In this document: piece by piece, positions 46,529 to 58,417 of the stretch
How the letters are laid out: every line of letters starts with the position of its first letter
Position numbering within the stretch: the stretch's first letter is position 1
Assembly: GCA_037893225.1 (NCBI GenBank)
Contig: JAZGUH010000356.1
Span: forward strand, 310,001 to 374,000
From: Hippasteria phrygiana
Lineage: Eukaryota; Echinodermata; Asteroidea; Valvatida; Goniasteridae
Direction: 5' to 3'
DNA: 64,000 bases
Notes under the pieces: model-generated
Told to the model about the DNA's origin: nothing
The model's input: only the letters and a program-made list of their open reading frames with translations
The model's database searches: none
Translations under genes and position numbers: made by a program

Positions 46529-47586
46529 ACACTTGAGTGTGTGGGGGAGGGGTTGCTAATTTGCTTTTCCATTTGGGGGGATTGTGAGTCATGCACTTAA
46601 ATACTTGTAGTTGTACAGTGTATGTCAACCCACTAATTTAAGAAATGAGCTAAACTGCACAATGTACTTGAACAATTTTTGTTTATGGTGGGGACAACAC
46701 ACCACATGAGTCCCATGGTAGACATTGTGGTGGACAAAAACATTGTTGGGACATACATGTACGTGGAAGAATGTCCCCACAACTCTGTTCTGATTTGCCT
46801 AACAATAAACAAAAACAACAAAATTTTGCCATAATGCGGTCACTACGTGTACAGTACATTGCAGTTTGAAAGTTAACATTGAATTGGAATGGGAAATGAT
46901 GTAAGAAGAATTCCCATTCGCATTTCAAACCCCCCCCCCCCCCCCCCTGCAAATTCAAGTGAGAAATTATTTTCAAATTTTGTGTGAAAATATTTTCGCA
47001 CTTGTGAGAAAAGGTGTGAAAATATTTTCCCACTGTGGGCAATTTTTTTTTTCACGTTTTGTGAGATGAAAATGAATTCCCTAGGAAGAGAAATACATGT
47101 ATTTGAAGAGAAATTTCCATTCCCAGGTTAACTTTCAAATGCAGCGTACACTGAATTCTTTCTTCCATGATGAGCCTGCAATTTGCTGCAGAAGCACCAC
47201 CACTGGTAGTCGTAGCAGACTTGAGACAAGTCTAGCCCTGCTGCTCGTGCCCAGTTGCTACAGTCCTAAGCACATGTGAATGCACTGGGGGGGGGGGGGG
47301 ATTGCATCATAAATTTGTCGTGACAAATGCATGATGAGGTGTGCCCTTTTTAAACGGGAGCAGCGGGGAATTTTCGTTGACGTGGTGGTATTTTGCAATC
47401 ACAATCGGGAGGTGAAAGAAAATTGGCAGAAGGATGGGTTGTTTAAAGTAAACGAAGGAAAAAAGCCTCACAGATGTGGAGAGGAATTCACGCTGTGAAG
47501 GCAGGGGAATATTCTAATGTACACGCTAGACCCTTGTGGGGTACAAAAGAGAAATAAACATGGTGCCACATAAGTCCTAATGCTTC
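46529..47586. other. Non-coding, nothing recognised
   Basis: A C-run lies at 46930-46948, with AGAAATTTTC/GAAAATATTTTC-type words around it, and a G-run at 47287-47300. No gene recognised. Confidence 0.4.
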
Positions 47587-47590
47587 TTAA

Positions 47591-47767
47591 CCCCTTGCCA
47601 CCGGTTGACACAAATACGTGCAGATTTGAAATTGCCACCTGGCCGGTTGACACAAATAGAGGCCAATTTTTGCACTTTCAATCCATTGGCTGCACAAGCC
47701 TCTTGTTTCCGTTTCGCTTGGCTGCATAACCCGGCCTGGTGCCCCGGCGCCACCCGGTGGCAAGGGG
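47591..47767. mobile_element. TTAA-flanked MITE, CCCCTTG group, intact ends
   Basis: TTAA (47587-47590) | CCCCTTGCCACCGG ... CCGGTGGCAAGGGG | TTAA (47768-47771). Perfect 14-bp inverted ends. The interior shares TTTCAATCCATTGG and TTCGCTTGGCTGC with 40776-40996. Confidence 0.9.
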
Positions 47768-47771
47768 TTAA

Positions 47772-48165
47772 TCCAACAAAATCCAACAATAGTATGAAGC
47801 TGCTGTTGCAATTTGTTGGATTTTGAAATATTTAGCAGGGTGAAAGGTACATGGAAATATACCTGTTGGATTTTGTCATACATTGTATCTACGAGGTGTA
47901 GAAGCAGATTTCTTGTCAGATTTCAGTTGGATTTTGTTGGATTTTGCAGGATTCATGCAAACAAATGCCTGTTGTATTTTGTTGGATTCGTCCAGCAGGG
48001 TGGAGCTCTGCAAAATGCCAAGGCTGGTGTGTAGATTTTACACTGAAGAATCCAACAAAATGTGCTGTTGGATTTTGTTGTATTTAGCAGGCTTCTCATT
48101 TTAGTTTTGTTGGAAATTGTTGGATTTAGTAGGACCATATGAAAAACCATTGAAGGGAGTTGGGC
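47772..48165 (+). mobile_element. TTAA-adjacent element with GTTGGATTTTGTTGGATT repeats
   Basis: It begins at the TTAA shared with the preceding MITE (47768-47771) and ends GAAGGGAGTTGGGC|TTAA (48166-48169), close to the TAGGGAGTTAGGG end of the GGAGGATT group. The interior is made of TGTTGGATTTTGTTGGATTT units. This is a sister group with GTT replacing GAG. Confidence 0.65.
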
Positions 48166-48169
48166 TTAA

Positions 48170-48725
48170 TCAGTGTGTGGGAGTGGCATGGAAGAGTGGA
48201 CGGATCGGCATGTATTTCAGCTTGGAATAAACCCCACGTTAGAAAGCTGTCGTCTAGAGGTTGATTTATGTTTTGCTGTCTTCTGGTATGCAAATAGTTT
48301 CTGTACCGGCCCATTTTTTTGTTTTGTTTTACAGCCATACTGAAAAAGTAAAAAAGAAAATTACCTTTCCATTCGCGTTTTTTTTTTTTTGGTCTTGTGA
48401 TTGTCTCGACTGCATCACTGTTGTATAGACAACAACCGGCCAGGTGGCCTTTTTTCAAACCGCGTCCACGGCAGTTTGACCTCCTATGGAGTCTGACCTC
48501 CCAAGGAGACCGGCTTTGATAGCAATTATTTGCTCACCGGTATCCTACCCATTGTATTATTTGCCATAATGGTTATTTATTTTTTGGGGATTATATTTGT
48601 ACGTACTTTACATTGTGGTGAAATAAATTAATTCATTCATTTATTCATTAAGAAGCTATAGTCCATAGTCTTGATCCTAATTTTTAATTAATCCTGGCCT
48701 GTCCGTTCCTGTGTTCTCCTTGCAG
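48170..48725. other. Putative RAR intron end, non-coding
   Basis: A TGACCT pair spaced by 11 (48477-48499) lies 230 bp before the exon. The segment ends with the acceptor TCTCCTTGCAG at 48715-48725. Confidence 0.5.
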
Positions 48726-48975
48726 CAAACCTACATGCGCGGGCCTCTCCCCTGCCGGGTCATGTCCACAGGCAGAGGGTGAAGATAGAACATTGTGACT
48801 CGGCCCCGCCCAGCCCAAGCAGCTGGGTCCAGCTCAAGTTCAAAGTGGAGAAGTTTGCCCAACAGAAGCTGGGTGGCTACCCAGCCCAGCAAGAGCTGGT
48901 AGCCTCCACCCTGGTCCACCACATACCCCACCCCCACCCGGACCCCATGCGGGGACTGCAGGATCCCATCGGGGT

Positions 48976-49032
<57 letters not shown>

Positions 49033-49133
49033 GCATCAGCAGCATCAGCAGCAGCAACAGCAGTCGGTACTACCAACGTCGTCGACAGCGGTGTCGTGTG
49101 GTGTAGACATGAATATGAACATGAACCCTAATT
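48726..49133 (+). CDS. RAR: RAR N-terminal (A/B region) exon, probable
   Basis: A 408-base open exon between an acceptor (CTCCTTGCAG|) and a consensus donor (|GTAAGT at 49134). It enters with two bases of a split codon, encodes 135 residues, and leaves one base (T). The DNA-binding-domain exon at 56738 begins AC, so T+AC restores a Tyr codon: the phases match. The protein starts NLHARASPLPGHVHRQ, is rich in Pro, His and Gln, and carries Q19-H-Q2-H-Q6 (48977-49063), then serine/threonine- and MNMN-containing sequence. Nuclear-receptor A/B regions are poorly conserved activation domains, so the assignment rests on position, strand, splice sites and phase. An in-frame read-through past 49133 is intron. 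Confidence 0.65.
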
Positions 49134-49414
49134 GTAAGTACATGTTTGCCAATCTGGATTGCAAAATCTCCATATCTCCTCCCAAAGGAATGTGCAAAAT
49201 GGTTTCAAAGGCTCGGATGCTAGCAAGGTGTGGGTGTCAGTTCGCAAAATGTGGCTGCGAGTGGACAGGCAGCTATTCTTTCTCGCTGGGAATGGACAGG
49301 CAGAGGTTTAATCCTAGTAACACCGACTGGCGCATTAGCCCAGCATTCCACAGGCCTGAAGTTTTGGCAGCAATGGAAGACGTATGAGATATACATGTAA
49401 CGATCCGGTTTTGC
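49134..49414 (+). other. RAR intron start
   Basis: The reading frame stays open by chance to 49387, but the strong GTAAGT donor at 49134 and loss of compositional bias mark it as intron. Confidence 0.5.
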
Positions 49415-49540
49415 TAGTTCTGTGCATGCATGCATACATGTAGTTTTGAGCATGCCCCCGTAGTTCTGAGCATGCATACCTGTACGTGTGCAATGTAGTA
49501 GTTCTGAGCCTGCGCGTGTAGTTCTGAGCATGCACACGAC
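49415..49540 (+). repeat. GTAGTTCTGAGCATGC minisatellite
   Basis: Five or so diverged copies of (TA)GTTCTGAGCATGC with variable GCATG/CACGTG linkers. The minus-strand ORFs here (CSELR/AQNY repeats) are translations of the tandem repeat. Confidence 0.75.
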
Positions 49541-49628
49541 GGGCGAGAACAATGGAAAAGGATCGATATGTCTGCTGCCACCAGCGTCTCAAAAATCTCT
49601 CATTGGCTGTCAGTCTAAGACATGGTCT

Positions 49629-49765
49629 ATTAGCCTTTTAGAGGTATGGCGGACACAATAGGAGGGCGCTATTTGATTTGGGTATACCTTTTGTATGGCA
49701 CAAAAGGTATACCCAAATCAAATAGCACCCTCCTATTGTGTCCGCCATACCTCTAAAAGGCTAAT
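49629..49765. repeat. Nearly perfect 66-bp-arm palindrome
   Basis: The arms 49629-49694 and 49700-49765 are inverted copies differing at one position, around a 5-base centre (ATGGC). It is probably a young foldback/MITE. If transcribed within the RAR intron it would form a 66-bp RNA hairpin. Confidence 0.9.
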
Positions 49766-50061
49766 GTATTTAATGGTACACAAGTGAACCGTTTTGCTCT
49801 AGTATTAGAAATTGTGTTTAATCCATTATTATTATTTGGTGCACACCAGCTTCTGTATTAAAAAAAAAAAATGTTTTATAAAAGTCGCCCATCTCGAGGT
49901 GTGGGCTACAGAGGAAAGTGTGGAAGAACCAGCCCCTCGCACTGAAACAAGACGAGATAATCTGATCTCTTCACAGTATGAATAGGGTCAGGATGGGTAA
50001 CTAGTCCACTGCAAGGCATGAATAATGCCTCTACCCATATTAGGCGTAGAAGTGCTATAGC
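49766..50061. other. Intronic, nothing recognised
   Basis: AT-rich, with possible tail sequence of the tRNA-like SINE that follows. Confidence 0.4.
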
Positions 50062-50141
50062 CCAGGACTGGGCTCGAACTCACAACCTGCAGAATTACCC
50101 GCAGACCATGAACTCAATGCTCCAAACAACTGGGCCATGCC
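50062..50141 (-). mobile_element. Second tRNA-derived SINE type
   Basis: On the minus strand, GGCATGGCCCAGTTGTTTGG (A-box-like) at 50141 and GGTTGTGAGTTCGAGCCC (B-box-like, 50087-50070) sit at tRNA spacing. It differs from the GGCAAGATAGC family. Confidence 0.5.
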
Positions 50142-51331
50142 ACTTCAACATATATGCTGATAATTCTCCTTTTCTCACACATACATACTGTACACATTCC
50201 AGAATTATTCAACTTGAAAGAAAATAGACGAGGGGTTTCTCAAATTCATGTACAGCAGGGCTTAGAGTCTGAAGAGGAGTGCCACGTGCACAGGGCACTG
50301 TAAATTATATCATTAGGGGTTATATGCAGCCCCGAGGCTTCACATGGTGGGTTGACTGGTGTGGGAATGAAACCGGGCCAGGTGGAAATTTGTTTGCATT
50401 TCTCGTTAGAAAATGGGGAACTTTTTTTTTTATTGTGTGGCTGGTACGGATGGGGAGGTTTAGGGATGGTTTTTGTACTGGGGAAAGTTCTTAAAAGCTG
50501 TCTGGAGGTTTGGACATTTAGAAAGTTGATAACCTACATCCGTTCGTTGTTCGCCATTGAGGGAAAATTGTAAACATCATTTCTGCTTTGAAAAATAAGT
50601 TTTGAGGAGGATTGTGTGAAATTTCACAGGAGGACTGAAATTGTCACAAATGTTTGGTTTTTTATCACTGACAAATTATCACTATTTGATTACAGTGATA
50701 CATAAGATTATTTTTTTTTAAACGGGTTTCAAAAACTTAATTGATAATGTCTAGCATTAGAAGGGGAAAAAAGGCAATGTGCTCCAGATGTGGTTTTTAT
50801 TTAAATTTTAAAAATACATGTAACCATATATATATGTGTACGTGTTAATAATACCTACAGAATTATACTGTGCGTGCTTTAATAATTAAAACTAAATTCC
50901 TTTAAAAAAATATTTCAACCATTTTATTCTAATGAAAAACCACTTTTTTTCCCATTTGGGGCGTCTCCAACCCTCCAAAAAAGATTTTTCATCTTGGTTG
51001 ATTTTGAACATCTAATGCACTTAATGCTTGAATTATTGTTGGGCCACAAATAATTTGATGCTGTACATGTACGTGTACCTTCTGGTTTTTTTTAGTGGTC
51101 ATAATAAAAAAAAAAAGACAAATTCAAGGATGACTGGGATAGTAATACAAATCATTATTAAAAATAGAAACTGGGAATGTTTCTTGGCTTGACCAGTTCA
51201 CAGAAAATCTGAATAGGGTAGATGCTGCAATGGTCCTAAAACAATGACTGTGTGTACAGTACATGTACATGTACATCAGAAGTACATTGTAGAGACTGTG
51301 GTGTGTATGTTGTGTTTTGGCCATTTATTAA
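50142..51331. other. Intronic, nothing recognised
   Basis: AT-rich single-copy-looking DNA. TACATG run at 51258-51275. Confidence 0.4.
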
Positions 51332-51697
51332 CTGTAACCCCTCGACCCTTTTTACTAGGAACCATCCTCAATCCTCCAAAATCCTCCGATTGCCCTGTCT
51401 CAAAAAATGCATTTATCCTTAATCCTTCATAATCCTCCAAATTTTTGCATTGATGTTCCTCCAAAAGCCTCCTGTTTCTCAAGCACCATTCACCCTCAAT
51501 CCTCTAAAATCCTTTTTCTTAAACACCATTCATCCTCAATCCTCCAAAATCCTCCTCGCTTGAAACACCATTCATCCTCAATCCTCCAAAATCCTCTTTT
51601 TCTTGAAATACCATTCATCCTCATCAATCCTCCAAAATCCTCCAAAATGCTCCAAAACTGCAAGGAGGATTTTGGAGGATTATGAGGTGGGTTAGGG
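51332..51697 (-). mobile_element. TTAA-flanked GGATTTTGGAGGATT MITE, inverted copy
   Basis: The plus strand reads CCTCAATCCTCCAAAATCC units (at least seven), so the minisatellite is inverted relative to 41138-41813. The right end is GGTGGGTTAGGG|TTAA (51698-51701). The left end is degenerate (TTAACTGTAACCCC). ACACCATTCATCCTCAATCC spacers match the 41-kb copy. Confidence 0.8.
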
Positions 51698-51701
51698 TTA
51701 A

Positions 51702-52359
51702 GGCTTGGAACAGAAATAGTATTGGGCGTGCACCGCCACCAAAAAGAAATATTCTGCCTGTCATTTCATCAGCAGAATTTTGCTTGCCACGTCCGTGCAC
51801 TCTCATACATGTACATGGTGAGTTTCATATGTGGCTCCGGACGTGTGGCTCTGGGGGTGTGGCAACTGGCAAGCAATGTTTTATTCTGCCGATGACATCA
51901 CACAGCCAGAAAGGAATTTATTTGGGGGGGGGGCGGGGCATACCCCATAATTTTTTTTCTGCTCTGCCCTGTAAGTCGTGATAAATTATTCAAACACAAT
52001 ACATCAAATCTTTATTTCTCACACCTGTGCACATTCATCATCGTTTGAGAATCATTTGAGAATTTTTTCCTCTTTGGGGATTTCTGTGAACCTTTGAACC
52101 TACATGTAATTAATCTTTTATAGTATCGCAGTAGGGCAAGTACACTGAATACATATAGTTCTAAGAGATTCCAAGACGGAGACCGAGACTTTCACTCTTA
52201 AAACCAAGACTTACACCTCGGAGTCCAAGGCTTCGGAGTCCCGAGACCTGTGTCAGTAGCAAAACGGTATGCAAAATGAGAGTTGTTCCAGGAAATTTAA
52301 GGCTTGTACATTTGCTTAAAGGTAGTGTACATGATTGGTAATCCTCCAATTTTTTTTTT
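51702..52359. other. Intronic, nothing recognised
   Basis: Contains a G-run (51926-51934) and ACCGAGAC/CTCGGAGTCC words but no recognised gene or element. Confidence 0.4.
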
Positions 52360-52505
52360 TACTGAATTATTACGAAATACCTTACTAGACTGTAGTCTCA
52401 ATCATCCTGTGAAATGATGGCACCAGGTGTGCTGTCGTTTTCAAGAAAAGTGGAAGTTTAAATCTTTTTCCAAAGATTGTTCGGCCGAACAATCATTGGA
52501 AAACT
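52360..52505 (+). repeat. Dispersed repeat, copy 3
   Basis: GAATTATTACGAAATACC, ATGATGGCACCAGGTGTGCT, and a GATTGTTCGGCCGAACAATC palindrome match 32640-32800. Confidence 0.75.
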
Positions 52506-53319
52506 CCCCTTTATTGACCAAATGTAGTTAATCCGTGTTGTGTCTAACGGGCGCACGTTTAGTGTTTTACTTTGCATGGTTCTAAGCCTAAATTACATGT
52601 AACATGTACATGCACCTCATTATGAGAAACCTCTTTTGGCAGTTATTAAAAACAAGTTTCTTAAGCAAATTGATCTGTTTGATATCTTCCCCATGTCCCA
52701 ATCATATCCCGCAATCTCATGATATCTGGAGCAGGTATCCGTGGGCCAGGTGTTTTCACCTCTCTTCCTGGCACCAGAAAAAAAGAAATCTGTCTGACAA
52801 TCGGCAGAGAATGGCATTTTGTGTGTGGGCTCGTTTTCCCCAGAGCCAGTCCCCTCCCTATTGCTGGCTGGACCTCTGACCCGGCCCTGTCTAGAAACTA
52901 GACCGCTGCACCTGTTTGCTCCCAGATTTGATGGAGAGCAGCTGTGTGTAATAGGGGTCGTCAGACTGATTCCACCCACGAACCATATGATCCAAGCCTT
53001 GATTGTTTTTTTTTTTAATTAGGCCAACATAATCCAGGTTAGCCACTGAACTTGCATGTCGGGTAGTAGATTTGTTTTAAGCTGCGTTGCATCGCAGACG
53101 GGGTTCTATAAGCGCTTAGCGTTGTTCTTCTTCTTGTTGAGCCAAATTAGTTTAGTTACGTGACAGTTTTCCTTGACGAAACTCTCACACACGCAAAGTC
53201 TATGAGACTGCAGGCTGTACTGTGCATGTGTCTATGACGAAACTGTCACACACGCAAGTCACCGATGACGCGGCTCCTGCACGAATTCTCGCTTGTTTCT
53301 CACCAAAGAAGGAATGATT
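52506..53319. other. Intronic, nothing recognised
   Basis: Repeated CGAAACT.TCACACACGCAA(A)GTC at 53177 and 53230 is a small local duplication. No exon recognised. Confidence 0.4.
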
Positions 53320-54400
53320 TCAAGTCAGTTATATCAGTGAAATTTGTCAGCAATTTTGACAACTCAATCTCAAAATTACATTAATATTATACCTTCACAC
53401 TCGACCATACGCTAAATGAAAGGCATCCAATCTGCAAGAATCGAGTTCATTTAAACCTACAAAGGTATTTTTTAGAAAAAGGGGTTCGTGTAAATTTGTG
53501 TCAAATCACCTCAAGGTCATCGGATGATAGCTTTTGGACGAATCTTGTCTAAAAATGCCCCTTTGGGTATAATGAAGCAACTAAACAGCTCCCAACTCCA
53601 AGTAGTGTCTAAAATGCATGTACATGTAGCCCCACTGACATTTGCTGTTCTGCCACCTTAACCCATCCTCAGTTGTATATTTTTGCAGTTTTGAAGATCA
53701 ATTCTCAAAATTATAATATACTTGCACACTGTACTATACATTTTGAGAGTGGCATCCAATCTGCCGGAATCCGAGTCCCATATCTGCTCATTAAACTCGG
53801 ATATCTTTAAAGAAAGGCTCATTTATTTCTGTGTCAAATCATCTAAAGGTCATTGGGTGACTAACTCTTGTCTAAAAATGCTGACATTTTTTTTCAAAAA
53901 AGAATTTCTGTGGGTAAGAGACAAAGCATTGTCTCCAATTCCAAGTCCTTTCTGAGATATACATTGTACATGTACATGTACATGTGTACAGCCCTGACAT
54001 TTTCTTCCTGCTCCAATTATCCGTCCTCGACTGTACCGTTGGCTTTTCTATTTTGGTTTATGATGTCCAATCTGCCAAAAACGGAGATGCTACATCTGTC
54101 AAAATCCTTCCCCGATTTTAGCAAAATTTTGACAGGATCTTCCTTGACTTGAGTCCTGTCTCAAGTGACCAGCATGTGGGGTCAAAGGTCACCTAGTGGT
54201 CACCAGGGGATATTTTCTTTAAAAATACAAAATGCTTCTTCTCCCACAGTCTTGGTCCAATTATTGTCAAACTTGGTCAGTTACATCTCTTGACCAAGCC
54301 TGATATAGGTTGTACACAGAATTTGGCCAATGGTCACCTAATGGTCAGTAGTGGTCATTTTATGTTTTACTGAAACGGGTAAAACGATTCTTCACCTGAT
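53320..54400 (+). repeat. ~330-bp tandem repeat forming the body of Helitron-like copy C
   Basis: GGCATCCAATCTGC (53422, 53749), TCAAATCA.CT.AAGGTCAT (53502, 53845), CTTGTCTAAAAATGC (53547, 53867) and CCCTGACATT / CCACTGACATTT mark two diverged units, with a third partial one to 54130. GGTCACCTA(G/A)TGGTCA is repeated at 54187 and 54344. It ends at the Helitron-like terminus 54410-54457. Confidence 0.65.
54179..54191 (+). promoter_or_regulatory. DR1-type nuclear receptor site
   Basis: GGGTCA-A-AGGTCA is a direct repeat spaced by one, followed 6 bp later by GGTCAC. DR1 suits RXR homodimers, RXR/RAR, HNF4 or COUP-TF. It lies in the intron before the RAR DNA-binding exons, but within a repeat, so it may be a repeat by-product. 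Confidence 0.35.
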
Positions 54401-54409
54401 TTGAACACA

Positions 54410-54457
54410 GGGCTGTTTGGGCTGATATCCCTGCTTCGTGAAGCACATTAGCTCTAG
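54410..54457 (+). mobile_element. Helitron-like 3' terminus, copy C
   Basis: ACACAGGGCTGTTTGGGCTG, hairpin GCTTCGTGAAGC (54433-54444), nine bases, then CTAG|T (54454-54458). The ACACAGGGCTGTTT block is the same as in element B (43459-43472) and similar in A. Its 5' end was not located. Confidence 0.65.
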
Positions 54458-54484
54458 TTTTTTTCTTTTTTTCCTAGGAATAAT

Positions 54485-54577
54485 TTCTTTTTAAAGCAAT
54501 CAGAGAAAACTGGCAGGAGCGGGACTTGAACCTGCGACCGCTGGATTAACATACCATCACTCTACCATCTGAGTACA
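54485..54577 (-). mobile_element. tRNA-derived SINE, inverted copy
   Basis: The minus strand has GGTCGCAGGTTCAAGTCCCG (B box) and CTCCTGCCAGTTTTCTC (tail), and a degraded A box with TACTCAGATGGTAGAG. It sits 30 bp after the Helitron-like end. Confidence 0.75.
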
Positions 54578-55717
54578 TTGTGTAATTTGGCAGGAAAAAA
54601 AATCCTTCACCTGATTTTGATTGGTGATTTTCAAAGATCAATGACTGCAAATCAAAGATCAATGACTGCAACCTGGGATTTCCTCGATTTCCTCCCCAAC
54701 AGTTGTACAGCAGGAACTGTGCATAAACACTTGGGGCCTCTAATTACCATGGCATCTGGTTAGCATATTAAGTTCAAGGTTGCAGTTAATAGAAATAATT
54801 TCTACCTGTGCATGTACAATGTAGTTTTAAGGTCTGCTTGGTTTTGCTGTTTTTCCTTACTCATGCGTAGCCATTTGTTTCGCACCGTGCGAGTTTAGCT
54901 GGATTTTTTCAAGGTTGAAAGCGATTTGTTTTTTCTCTTTCTTCTTATACCTGTGTGAATGTGAATGTGAATGTGAATGTGAATGAACGAACTTCTCGTA
55001 TCGGTGATTTGAAATCACTTTCGGTCGGGCGCAATTATGACTGTTTTCCCTGCTGTGGTACCTTCGACAGGATGACTCAGATAAATGTACCATACACCTT
55101 ATGTTTGAACTCCGAGGCTTTGATTTTTAACACCTTGACAGAGGCAAGGAGCAGTTTGAAATTTTACAGCAACACATTCTCGACATGAAATTTCCTGGTT
55201 TTCTTTTATGGAATCAAGGAGCATCTACATGTACGTGTATGTTCATATTTTCAGTTGAACTTTGGCATTTTAGGGTAAACCTTTTGCATTCAGTAAAAAA
55301 CTATTAAAAAGCATACTTTTTAAAAGTAGTTTGTTTGACAGAAAGCATACTTAATCTACATGAACATTTATTCAGAAATAGCAAGCTTTTTGAAGAGATT
55401 AACTTACGAAAACAGTTCCCAATTAGATAGGGTAAGCAGAGTAACATCAAATATAAATTTCAAGAGATTTAAACATAATTGTTTTTTTTTAACTTGCCAA
55501 AAACAGGGTGTGTGTTAAATCGCTTTTCATCCGTAGTCTTTCTTGCGTATCTTGTAAGAAAGAAATAAAAAAAGAAACTGGTCACGGAACATTTTCAGAC
55601 ATGTATGTTTAAGTGTAGATTTAATACTTTTTATCATAGTAATTTGCCATCGCTTCTTTTTAGATAATGTTTACCTTAAAGATATACTGACTGCTCTTTG
55701 AGTTGCACACTGAACTC
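54578..55717. other. Intronic, nothing recognised
   Basis: Small simple repeats (GAATGT)n at 54956-54983 and an AATCAAAGATCAATGACTGC duplication at 54633-54671. No exon recognised. Confidence 0.4.
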
Positions 55718-55893
55718 TAAACCCTAACCTCACCTGAACCTACAAAATACTACTAGCAGTAAACCGTAGTATGCAGTAATGTGTAGTATTGTGTGGTGTT
55801 TTGTAGAATTGTGTGGTATTTTGTAGTATTGTGTGGTATTTTGAAGTATAGGGTACTTTATCCCAAATGAATGCCTAGGGCCATAAGGGTTAA
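55718..55893 (-). mobile_element. TTAA-flanked MITE, TACTAC group, inverted copy
   Basis: Left TAAA|CCCTAACCTCACCTGAA. Right GAATGCCTAGGGCCATAAGGG|TTAA (55890-55893, quoted in part). It is the reverse complement of the two copies at 17315 and 19082, with a TGTAGTATTGTGTGGTATTT microsatellite inside. Its right TTAA is also the left TTAA of the next element. Confidence 0.75.
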
Positions 55894-55957
55894 CCCTTAC
55901 TCCCTAGGGTGTGTGAAACATCATATTGAAATTAGAGGATTCAGGACTGTTACGGTT
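55894..55957 (+). mobile_element. Short TTAA-flanked MITE, copy 2
   Basis: TTAA|CCCTTACTCCCTAGGGTG...GACTGTTACGGTTTTAA. Matches 21367-21438. It shares TTAA 55890-55893 with the neighbour. Confidence 0.75.
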
Positions 55958-56022
55958 TTAATGGCTATTTTTCTGTCGGGACAAAAATCTGCCCATGTAT
56001 AGTTATTGTGCAGTTTCTTTAA

Positions 56023-56451
56023 CCAGTTCGCGCCGGGATTATTTTTGCCGAAAATTTATATTTTCAAAAAAGGCCAAATATAGCAGCCAACTTCTGATAT
56101 GCAACCAAACGCCACAAATACTGATTTGCAAGAGTCATTTCAGCAGTATTTGTACAATATTTCTTGCCGAAACCTTACATATTTCAATATTCCGGGTGTG
56201 CCCACCGGAGCGTATAAATTGTAGAACAACAGGCCGTGCACAACACAGCGGCCAAGTTCAAGTTCAACACACGGTCCGCCTCCACAGACTTCTCGGACTT
56301 TGTGTGTGTGTGTACAAAACAAATGAGGGATTAGCGTGTTGAGACGTCACCCCGGAGGTGAGTCGAGGCAAGCTTGACGTTTTAACCCGTCAGCCGTGCC
56401 CGTGTATAAAAACAGCCAGATCGTGTTAACACGTCCTCCAACGCGAACTGG
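56023..56451. mobile_element. TTAA-flanked MITE, CCAGTTCGCG ends
   Basis: TTAA (56019-56022) | CCAGTTCGCGCCGG ... AACGCGAACTGG | TTAA (56452-56455). The interior holds AGTTCAAGTTCA (56255-56266) and a short chance ORF. It lies 286 bp before the first RAR zinc-finger exon. Confidence 0.8.
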
Positions 56452-56694
56452 TTAAAAATGTTGAATTATTTGCGGCCCAACAATCATTTGACTCCAGCAG
56501 GGTAGATCATTTTGTTCCTAAGCATCTAAGAATAAAAGCCATTTTTTCAGAGGGTTGGTGACCCCCAAATGGACAGAAAGGGCGGGTTTTTGGTTATAGT
56601 TAGGCATGCAGTTTAAAAAATTCTGGTACATGCCACTGCTTGTATTGATAGTACTGTAATTGTTTTGCGTATTAAATAGTAATAATGATGATAA

Positions 56695-58417
<1,723 letters not shown>

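Noticed and set aside
48731..49076. Minus-strand ORFs reading poly-Leu and poly-Ala opposite the CAG repeat
   Set aside because: They are antisense frames of the CAG tract; splice sites and phase support the plus strand.
49134..49387. Continuation of the glutamine-rich ORF past 49133 as coding
   Set aside because: A consensus GTAAGT donor at 49134 with matching phase to 56738 makes this intron read-through.
49629..49765. microRNA precursor
   Set aside because: The 66-bp nearly perfect stem is much longer and more perfect than animal pre-miRNAs; a foldback element or siRNA source is likelier.
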